From positions 1 to 12,817 of the forward strand of contig JARRRL010000107.1 of the NCBI GenBank assembly GCA_037380725.1: 12,817 bases of DNA, read 5' to 3'. Shown one piece after another: positions 7,407 through 12,817 of the stretch (the first letter of the stretch is position 1; every line of letters begins with the position of its first letter). Origin of the DNA: JARRRL01 sp037380725. Lineage in GTDB: Bacteria > Pseudomonadota > Gammaproteobacteria > Pseudomonadales > JANQJO01. The notes beneath the pieces were generated by a model, which was not told the origin of the DNA, made no database searches, and saw only the letters and a list, made by a program, of their open reading frames with translations. The position numbers were made by a program, and so were the translations under genes.

Positions 7407-9293
7407 ATGCCGGACTTATTTTTTTGTTCAAGTCGATACACACTGCAGCAGACTGCATCCGTTCACAGTGAAATGGCTGTTTTGGAGAAATCGAACTCGT
7501 GCTGTTCAATACAAAGCAGTAATGACGAGCGGGAAAGTTTGAAACAGCTGACGCGTAGCGCTACGTTTCCTTGTGCGGTCAAGGATGATGAGGTACAGAT
7601 AGTGCCAGCGCGTTGCTCACCCATTCATTCCATACTCGACTCGAGAGCCAGTATGGGCGCGGTTTCGCTCAGTACGCGTTTCAATGAAATAAAAATAAAT
7701 ACGGATCCGACGGCGTGTCGATCCGGTTTGCTGGACCAAACGGACGCCCCGATTGACGCTATGAAATCAGATATTGAAAGAATTTTGGCAAAGGATGATA
7801 TTTCTTTACAATTGGGCAGTACGTTGATGAACGAAATTCAAGAAGCTCTGTTAATCGGATCAAAAGATGACATCGACATGGTCNNNNNNNNNNNNNNNNN
7901 NNNNNNNNAACATGAAAAATGCTACTTTGAACAACCCTTCAGGGTGCTTACTATGAACCCGCTCAGCGCATCGACAAAATACGTGCCGCCACGTCTTAGG
8001 CATAACGCCATCCCAGCATTGGTGGATGCGCATTCAGCAAAAACGAGCGCCACATCAGAACCGGTGATCAGCACTTGCACGAATACCGATCCCATCAGTC
8101 TAAAAAATATTGCTTGGGAGCGATTGAGCAATGTGAAAAAATCAATCGACGGGACCGTAGGTGTTTATTTTCTTTATTTTGATAATCACCTTCAATCCGA
8201 TCTGTGTCTTAAATTGACGCCAGACCCATACAATGAGCATTACTGCGCCAATTTATTTCAATTTATGGGCCTTTACACGCCTGAATCTATTTTACTCGAT
8301 CGAAAATCGGATTGTTATACGGCTTTGTGCCGAGCACTGTATGAACGCAGCGAATTTTATGAAACTACAGGTTTGATCAATCGCAGTAATAAAATGTACG
8401 ATTTGCTGAAGAAAATAGAAAGTTTCGCGCCATCCATTGATCATGTTTTAATCATGACTTGCGTTCAAGGTCGCTCATTGGATTCGGTCAAAAAAGGGGA
8501 TTGGAGCTACGAAGCGCTGAATGATGATCAATTTTATGTTGATTTTGGTAAAGGTCTTGTTGCGGATGCTTTCGTGTTGAACAGTGATCGTTATTATTTT
8601 CTGTATGCGCATAATCCCGGTAATTTTAGATTACCCTATCCGAAGCATAATATGCGCACATCACCATTGTGTTTTATTGATCAGTCTGTGGATGCTTTGC
8701 GCAGCAAAGTACCACTCTTACATCAAAAAACATTGATGTGTAAATTTAATCAGCTTATGGATATGAGCATTTCGAACTCGAATAAGCGGTTTCCGCATAG
8801 GGATCTTCTCAGCAGATACAGTGAGCATCAAATCAATCAAGAACGAATCGAAGAGCAGAAGCACATTGTGATCGCGTCTCACTTGAGGGAAAGCGAGGTC
8901 TCGGAATCGGAAAAGGCGAAACGTGAAAAAATTCAGGACATTAATTTTCTGGATTTTTCACTCTCCATCGATGTTCTTGTTGATAGGCTCTGCGATGATC
9001 TGTCAACCGAAACGCGCTATGAAATCAATGACAAGCAAAAGTCTTACATTAAAAAAGGGATAGCAGAAGCCTTCATTGCGATTGGGTCTGATGGGGTTCG
9101 AGACGCGATCACACGTTTGCACGCCGCATTGCCTGAGCATCCGTTAAAGACATCTATTCCTGTCCCTTTGCTTCTCGCGAACCAAGCAAGCGTTCGTACT
9201 TGTGTGAGCGATCAGAACTCGAGACACCTACAAATCACACAAGCGTTCCACGAGAATCAAGAGAAACGGACTGAATTTGTATCGTCCATTTGA
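7407..9293 (+). CDS. Large soluble protein with a putative actin-fragmin-kinase-like (atypical kinase) domain; possible effector
   Basis: 628 residues including nine unknown ones across the assembly gap (7884-7908). The start ATG has a good ribosome-binding site. No signal peptide or membrane segment is seen. Residues 1-160 are Ser/Cys-rich and unrecognised. Residues about 245-430 resemble, by eye, the atypical kinase plan of actin-fragmin kinase and PI-kinase-like enzymes. GVYFLYFDN begins a beta pair. LCLKLTPDPYNEHY gives a candidate ATP-binding K269 with a helix-C-type E277. MTCVQGRSLDSV looks like a hinge. VADAFVLNSDRYYF supplies D387, N392, D394 and R395 of a DxxxxNxDR catalytic motif. 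PGN (404-406) and LCFIDQS (D425) resemble the GN and metal-binding Asp that follow. Residues 440-628 are mostly helical and charged, with QEKR near the end. It converges on the Ser/Thr kinase gene with 8 nt between stops. The kinase assignment is inference; HipA-like or unrelated folds remain possible. That it is a real gene is much surer. Confidence 0.7.
   Translation: MPDLFFCSSRYTLQQTASVHSEMAVLEKSNSCCSIQSSNDERESLKQLTRSATFPCAVKDDEVQIVPARCSPIHSILDSRASMGAVSLSTRFNEIKINTDPTACRSGLLDQTDAPIDAMKSDIERILAKDDISLQLGSTLMNEIQEALLIGSKDDIDMVXXXXXXXXXHEKCYFEQPFRVLTMNPLSASTKYVPPRLRHNAIPALVDAHSAKTSATSEPVISTCTNTDPISLKNIAWERLSNVKKSIDGTVGVYFLYFDNHLQSDLCLKLTPDPYNEHYCANLFQFMGLYTPESILLDRKSDCYTALCRALYERSEFYETTGLINRSNKMYDLLKKIESFAPSIDHVLIMTCVQGRSLDSVKKGDWSYEALNDDQFYVDFGKGLVADAFVLNSDRYYFLYAHNPGNFRLPYPKHNMRTSPLCFIDQSVDALRSKVPLLHQKTLMCKFNQLMDMSISNSNKRFPHRDLLSRYSEHQINQERIEEQKHIVIASHLRESEVSESEKAKREKIQDINFLDFSLSIDVLVDRLCDDLSTETRYEINDKQKSYIKKGIAEAFIAIGSDGVRDAITRLHAALPEHPLKTSIPVPLLLANQASVRTCVSDQNSRHLQITQAFHENQEKRTEFVSSI
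7884..7908. other. Assembly gap of 25 N
   Basis: Twenty-five undetermined bases within the 628-residue gene. The same reading frame is open on both sides if the gap is exactly 25 bases, but gap lengths in draft assemblies are often nominal. The protein's length and continuity here are therefore not certain. Confidence 0.98.
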
Positions 9294-9302
9294 AAATTCT
9301 GT
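9253..9302. repeat. Copy 1 of a duplicated block at the 3' end of the kinase genes
   Basis: ATCAAGAGAAACGG near 9256 occurs again near 11926, and the similarity continues without a break into the C-terminal coding sequence of the two minus-strand kinases. In copy 1 this stretch also encodes the last residues (NQEKRTEFVSSI) of the plus-strand 628-residue protein. The duplicated unit is therefore larger than the kinase reading frame. Confidence 0.7.
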
Positions 9303-11332
9303 TATGAGTTTTGACTCTTAAAATACGGTAATTCCAGTGCTTCTTGTGGTGTGATTCGTTTATTTGGATCTCTAATCAGTAATTTTGCAATGACCTCATC
9401 TAAAGTCTCGCCTTTGAGGTCACGAAGAATGCGATCATCTATATTAGCATTAGCATTAGCATTAGCATTAGCATTAGCATTAGCATTAGCTTCGGGATCA
9501 TTGGGGATGGATATTCTGAAAAATACGGGGCGATAGCGATTTTCTCCTGGGTATTTAAATTTCATTTTTTCTACTGTTGCTTCTACTTTTTTCTTTTCCT
9601 TGCCCATCGAAAAGTTTAACGGATGTCTTCCGTATCGCAGCTCAAGTAGCGACATGCCCAACGAGAAGGCATCGTGTTTTATTGGTATATTAATTATATT
9701 GAGTGCTTCAGAATTCGGAAATATTTTTTCAAGAGTTTCCTGATATTCTTTTTTTAGCGCCTCCTGAAGAGGTCTATCAAGCGCCTCCTGAAGAGGTCTA
9801 TCAAGCGCCTTCTGAAGTACTTTTCCAAGTGCTTCAGGAGGAGAAAATTCGGGGGTACCGGCATAAAAATTATTTTTTATATTCCCTACATGTGTTAATG
9901 ATCCAAAATCCCCAAGCTTGATTCCTTTTTTTCCGTGTAAAAAATTTCCTGGTTTGATATCGCGATGAGATAGGCCTTTCTTGTGAAGCTCGTTGATGCA
10001 TTGAGTATAGCTTTTCGCAATATTTCTTACTTCTTGTTCGTGGTGTTCTATACCATTGTTATATATATTTTCATGAAGATTGCAAATAGTTTTTACTCCA
10101 TCCTGTGATCCGGCAAGACTCATAAAAATATATGATTTTTCTTCTGTTTTGGCATAATCACGAAATGTAATAAAGTAACGGTTATTGTTAGGTTCGTTTT
10201 CGAACCGTTTTTCTAAAATATTCTTTTCTTCTTCAGCCAACCTATTGGGTTCGGATTTGATTTTTTTAACGGCTACGATTTCTCCGGTTTTAATGCTCCT
10301 GGCTAGGCGAACCTTTCCAAAAGTACCTTCGCCAAGTTTGTGTTTGGAATTTGAGTCGAAAGATATATCATGAAGTTGATGTAAGGATTCAATTTCATCT
10401 TTGTGGAGTTGCTCGTTCAGTGTGTTCATGAGCTCGTAAATGTCACCGCTTTCGGCTCTAATTTGAGTGAAAGGTGCGCGGCGAAAAATGTCATCTTTTT
10501 TAAAGGATTTAAATTTATTTTTGGGTTGATGTTTATTTATTGATAAAGAAATTTCTTTATTTATTGACAAAGCAATTTCTTTATTTACTTCTTCAGAAAA
10601 ATATTTAACTCTGTCAAAATCTACAGTTTTGACAGAATCTAAAAAACCTTTAGAAGGTTCATTGGAAATATCAATATGATTGATTCCTAAATAATCATGA
10701 AGTTTAAGCCTTCGTCTGGGTGTATGGATGGCGTTTAAATTCTCGGCACTTAGCTTTTCTTTGTCTAGAAAAGCGTTATATTGGTAATCCAATGCTGTAT
10801 TTTTTATTAATGTTTCAATTTTATGTTCTATGCAATTTCTACTTATGGATTTGATGGCGGCATCGATGTAACGGGCCACCTTTTTCTTGTGTTGAGTGGA
10901 GAATAATTTTATGGATTCGTCACTGTGTGATTTCAGGTTATCAAGAATGTCATTTTTTAGTAAACTGGGGTAGATATAATTTGTTTTGGAGAGCCGGTTT
11001 ATCTCCCGTGAAATATATAATTTTACATTTGATTTTTGGGGATTTGAATCGTGGCTGAGGCCCGGTAATAAGCATCGTTTTACAAAATGTGCGAGCTGCC
11101 CCAGTCGGCATTTTGAACTTGATTGATTGATGGCGTTGAGAAGGCCGCTTTCTGTGATGTCTGGATCAGACATTTCTTTAGTAAAATATAGTCTTTGTCT
11201 AGCTTTTTTGTGCACAATATTTAAATCCTGCAGCTTGTATTTTTTGTGGACAGTCTGTGTATCTGGACAAATATTTTGATGAATCTGGGAGGGGGTGGGG
11301 TTAGAATTGATGCTACCACTACGGTAAGGCAT
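9302..11332 (-). CDS. Eukaryotic-like Ser/Thr protein kinase with a long N-terminal region and internal repeats
   Basis: The ATG at 11332 (GAGAGA 9 nt upstream) gives 676 residues; an in-frame GTG at 11410 would add 26. Residues 1-325 are unrecognised, Lys/Ser/Asn-rich and probably helical. The protein kinase domain covers about 331-672: glycine loop GEGTFGKV (334-341), VAVKK with ATP-anchoring K356, catalytic loop HRDIKPGN (456-463; D458, N463), GDFG (D475), activation segment ending in SPPE (497-500), KHDAFSLG in helix F (D554) and RDPNKRITPQEAL (R659) before the C-terminus. Every catalytic residue is present, so an active Ser/Thr kinase is expected. There is no signal peptide, transmembrane helix or PASTA domain, unlike bacterial PknB-type receptors. 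This is closer to effector kinases of intracellular bacteria, but translocation is inferred. Three in-frame tandem repeats (residues about 249-267, 507-530, 615-630) interrupt it. Its C-terminal half is clearly paralogous to the kinase at 11942-12817. Confidence 0.92.
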   Translation of the reverse strand: MPYRSGSINSNPTPSQIHQNICPDTQTVHKKYKLQDLNIVHKKARQRLYFTKEMSDPDITESGLLNAINQSSSKCRLGQLAHFVKRCLLPGLSHDSNPQKSNVKLYISREINRLSKTNYIYPSLLKNDILDNLKSHSDESIKLFSTQHKKKVARYIDAAIKSISRNCIEHKIETLIKNTALDYQYNAFLDKEKLSAENLNAIHTPRRRLKLHDYLGINHIDISNEPSKGFLDSVKTVDFDRVKYFSEEVNKEIALSINKEISLSINKHQPKNKFKSFKKDDIFRRAPFTQIRAESGDIYELMNTLNEQLHKDEIESLHQLHDISFDSNSKHKLGEGTFGKVRLARSIKTGEIVAVKKIKSEPNRLAEEEKNILEKRFENEPNNNRYFITFRDYAKTEEKSYIFMSLAGSQDGVKTICNLHENIYNNGIEHHEQEVRNIAKSYTQCINELHKKGLSHRDIKPGNFLHGKKGIKLGDFGSLTHVGNIKNNFYAGTPEFSPPEALGKVLQKALDRPLQEALDRPLQEALKKEYQETLEKIFPNSEALNIINIPIKHDAFSLGMSLLELRYGRHPLNFSMGKEKKKVEATVEKMKFKYPGENRYRPVFFRISIPNDPEANANANANANANANANIDDRILRDLKGETLDEVIAKLLIRDPNKRITPQEALELPYFKSQNS
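9443..9490 (-). repeat. Hexanucleotide repeat (8 copies) encoding an Ala-Asn run in the kinase
   Basis: Eight perfect copies of ATTAGC on the plus strand, read on the minus strand as GCTAAT, encode eight Ala-Asn pairs (residues 615-630) after IPNDPE. The paralogous kinase has only NADA at the matching place. Six bases per unit means that gain or loss of copies by slippage never shifts the frame. Confidence 0.95.
9757..9828 (-). repeat. 24-bp tandem repeat encoding LQEALDRP units in the kinase
   Basis: Copies at 9757-9780 and 9781-9804 are identical; 9805-9828 is a diverged third, and a fainter trace continues after it. On the minus strand they give LQKALDRP, LQEALDRP and LQEALKKE (about residues 506-529) just after the SPPE motif, between the activation segment and helix F. 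The paralogue has an unrelated, shorter sequence here. The units look amphipathic and helical, so they probably form an added helix on the C-lobe. Confidence 0.9.
10532..10587 (-). repeat. 24-bp tandem repeat encoding NKEISLSI units in the kinase N-terminal region
   Basis: 10532-10555 and 10556-10579 differ at only two positions, and a partial third copy follows at 10580-10587. On the minus strand they encode NKEIALSI and NKEISLSI then NK (about residues 249-267), ahead of the kinase domain. The units are in frame and probably extend a helical linker. Confidence 0.85.
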
Positions 11333-11941
11333 GATTATGATCTCTCTGTGCTTGGCTATCAAAAAAGGCTTGTGTTTATTTTTATACAGCTGATCCCGTA
11401 ATGCTATCACTGTATTTTCACATTGTAAGTTTTTGATGAGGTGAGCCAGATTAAATGTTATATTATTATCGTATATTCTATACCTGAGTAATATATTTTA
11501 TAAGAACCGCTATGAACGTGTTCTAAAAAACATAACCAGTGTTTAACTTGAGCGTGGACATCGTGTTGCTGGCTTGTTGAAGTCCGTATCGAAGCTTGTG
11601 CTGAATCGGAATCCTTTCAACGCGCGATGCTTTAAATAAATAGAATTTTTATGGTCTATGTATATACTATTGTATCCCAGTTTTCAATACCATTACCATT
11701 TGTTTTTTCAGTTGCTGATCGTGTTATATATGCTTACATCTGGTGTTCTAGAACAGAAACTTAGAACGTTGTTTAGGCATGGTGTTTCACCGGGATAGCC
11801 ATATCTGCCGTTCTGGGGACTGGCGTCAAAAGGACGCGATACCCTCGGTTTCGAAAAAACACTTTTTGAACGTATAGAGACCCCGGTCAAAAAATGTCTG
11901 GCAACGTGTTACGAGGACGGTATTGATCAAGAGAAACGGGC
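11333..11941. other. Region between the two kinase genes, no intact gene
   Basis: About 600 bp upstream of the first kinase and downstream of the second. 11400-11510 is very AT-rich and is where the first kinase's promoter should lie on the minus strand; no pair of -35/-10 boxes is convincing. On the plus strand, short open stretches look protein-like: one near 11550-11636 (HRVAGLLKSVSKLVLN and more, ending in TAA), and a longer one from 11658 described separately. I see no tRNA, insertion-sequence ends or CRISPR-like repeats here. Confidence 0.5.
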
Positions 11942-11975
11942 TTATTTTGCATTATTCATTCTCAACTCCTGTTGA
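11658..11975 (+). pseudogene. Open plus-strand stretch broken by one TAG; possible remnant of a convergent partner gene
   Basis: From ATG at 11658 one frame stays open to TGA at 11973-11975 except for a TAG at 11796-11798. The second part reads PYLPFWGLASKGRDTLGFEK, TLFERIETPVKKCLATCYED and GIDQEKRAYFALFILNSC. Its end, TCYEDGIDQEKRAYF, resembles the end of the 628-residue protein (QAFHENQEKRTEF) in strand, frame and position relative to the neighbouring kinase. It overlaps the last 34 bp of the second kinase gene. The alternative is that the opposite strand's open frame (11708-11890) is the meaningful one, or that neither is coding. No ribosome-binding site was found. Confidence 0.3.
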
Positions 11976-11977
11976 GA
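11924..11977. repeat. Copy 2 of the duplicated block at the 3' end of the kinase genes
   Basis: Counterpart of 9253-9302. Here GATCAAGAGAAACGGGCTTA leads into the C-terminus of the second kinase. The first kinase's stop TAA (9302-9304) aligns with a CAA glutamine codon here (11972-11974), so this copy reads ten residues further (QQELRMNNAK) before stopping. A perfect hairpin, CTCAAC (11961-11966) / GTTGAG (11971-11976), lies inside it. Confidence 0.7.
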
Positions 11978-12817
11978 GTTTTGACTGCTAAAATAAGGTA
12001 ATCTCAGCGCATCTTCTGGTGTGATTCGTTGTTCGGGATCCCTAACCAGTAATTTTGCAATGACCTCATCTAAAGTCTCACCATTAAGCTCATGAACAAT
12101 GCGATTATCTATAGCATCAGCATTGGGATCATCGGGGATAGATATCTTGACAAATGGATTGCGATAGACGTTTTCAGATAAACGTATACTTTCTTTTTCT
12201 ACTTTTGCCATTTCATTCAAAATGTTTAACGAACCTGTTTCTAATGTTCCACATTTGAGCTGAAGAAGTGTTATACCCAACGAGAAGGCGTCGTGTTTTT
12301 CTGGTGTATATGAATGTTGGTTATAATCATTTGTTTCAACTACTTTTGAAGACGGAATAACTTTTTTAAGTACTTCTGGGGGAAAAAAATCGAGGGTGCC
12401 AGGGAAGAAATTTTCTGTTCCCTTTATCTTTTCCTTTCCTGTCTCTGTTGCTGTTCCGAAATCACCAAGTTTGATTCCATTTTTCCCGTGAAAAAAATTA
12501 TCTGGTTTGATATCGCGATGATGGATTCCTTTCTTGTGAAGCTCGCTGACGCATTGAGTATATCTTTTCGCGATTGCTTTAACTTGTTGCTCGTGCTGTG
12601 CTTTACCGTTGATCATTTTTTGCTCGTGGAGGGCTTTAATGGTTTTTGCCCCGTTTTGTGATCCGCCAAAACTCATAAAGAGATATGATTTTTTATCTGA
12701 TACGGCGAAATCGCGAAATGTAATAAAGTAATCGTTATTGTTGAATTCATTTTTGAATTTATTTTTTAGTAACGCTACTTCATTTGTAGTGGATTCGAGA
12801 ATTTTTTTGTCGACGGA
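11942..12817 (-). CDS. Eukaryotic-like Ser/Thr protein kinase, paralogue of the preceding one (5' end outside the window)
   Basis: The frame is open to the right edge of the window, so 291 C-terminal residues are visible and the start is missing; an internal ATG at 12676 is not the true start. The upstream part (NNNDYFITFRDFAVSDKKSY then LFM) matches NNNRYFITFRDYAKTEEKSY of the other kinase, so the ATP lobe must continue beyond the edge. Visible motifs in window-edge numbering: IHHRDIKPDN (catalytic D102, N107), GDFG (D119), DFFPPE, KHDAFSLG, LVRDPEQRITPEDAL. All C-lobe catalytic residues are intact. Identity with the first kinase is high around the catalytic loop and the last 60 residues, lower in the activation segment and the insert after PPE. 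It lacks the Ala-Asn run and LQEALDRP repeats and ends with ten extra residues. Same orientation as its paralogue; tandem duplication is the simplest origin. Confidence 0.92.
   Translation of the reverse strand, partial: SVDKKILESTTNEVALLKNKFKNEFNNNDYFITFRDFAVSDKKSYLFMSFGGSQNGAKTIKALHEQKMINGKAQHEQQVKAIAKRYTQCVSELHKKGIHHRDIKPDNFFHGKNGIKLGDFGTATETGKEKIKGTENFFPGTLDFFPPEVLKKVIPSSKVVETNDYNQHSYTPEKHDAFSLGITLLQLKCGTLETGSLNILNEMAKVEKESIRLSENVYRNPFVKISIPDDPNADAIDNRIVHELNGETLDEVIAKLLVRDPEQRITPEDALRLPYFSSQNSQQELRMNNAK

Noticed and set aside
9443..9490. CRISPR or telomere-like array
   Set aside because: The 6-bp units have no spacers and lie in frame within a coding sequence.
9351..9536. Plus-strand ORF with a Leu-Ala run opposite the kinase
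   Set aside because: It is the antisense shadow of the hexanucleotide repeat, with no ribosome-binding site.
9703..9921. Plus-strand ORF with APPEEVYQ repeats opposite the kinase
   Set aside because: It is the antisense reading of the 24-bp repeat in a well-supported kinase gene. The repeat unit's multiple-of-three length makes any frame look repetitive.
11333..11410. GTG start at 11410 for the first kinase
   Set aside because: It would add 26 residues without a clear ribosome-binding site. The ATG at 11332 has GAGAGA at a suitable distance. The longer form cannot be fully excluded.
11708..11890. Minus-strand 60-residue ORF between the kinases
   Set aside because: No ribosome-binding site or recognisable motif. 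The plus strand over the same bases looks at least as protein-like, so no gene is called here.

Overview
This is a draft-assembly segment (25 unresolved bases at 7884-7908) from a Gram-negative bacterium. The RND efflux genes are proteobacterial in type and their best fit is a gammaproteobacterium. The second half carries eukaryote-like kinase genes of the sort found in host-associated Legionellales (Legionella/Coxiella/Berkiella-like). That lineage is inferred from gene content, not shown by a marker gene.

Region 1 (1-723). The left end holds the last codons of an upstream gene and a small, apparently frameshifted single-membrane-span ORF with a 21-bp tandem duplication. A secreted Cys/His-rich small protein of CopL/DUF2946-like character follows and ends in a terminator-like inverted repeat.

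Region 2 (842-6742). A tightly packed tripartite heavy-metal efflux operon of CusCBA type: a TolC-family outer-membrane channel, a CusB-like periplasmic adaptor with an N-terminal metal-binding module, and a CusA-like inner-membrane pump. The pump keeps all three methionines of the Cu(I)/Ag(I) site. Stops and starts overlap (1 nt between the first two genes, 8 nt between the second and third), so translation is probably coupled. The set should bind Cu(I)/Ag(I) in the periplasm and expel it across the outer membrane. The Cys/His-rich protein upstream is a plausible metal-responsive partner.

Region 3 (6743-7406) has no intact gene but contains short reading frames on the minus strand that look like a decayed gene.

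Region 4 (7407-12817) is a kinase island of lower GC. A 628-residue protein with a possible actin-fragmin-kinase-like layout converges, 8 nt tail to tail, on a 676-residue Ser/Thr protein kinase. That kinase carries three separate in-frame tandem repeats. A paralogous Ser/Thr kinase follows in the same orientation and runs off the right edge. The similarity between the two kinase genes continues about 40-50 bp beyond the first kinase's stop codon, into the 3' end of the 628-residue gene. This suggests duplication of a cassette larger than the kinase alone. Between the kinases (11333-11941) lie plus-strand open stretches broken by a TAG, possible remains of a second convergent partner. The kinases lack membrane segments and could be host-directed effectors, but no secretion signal is proven here.
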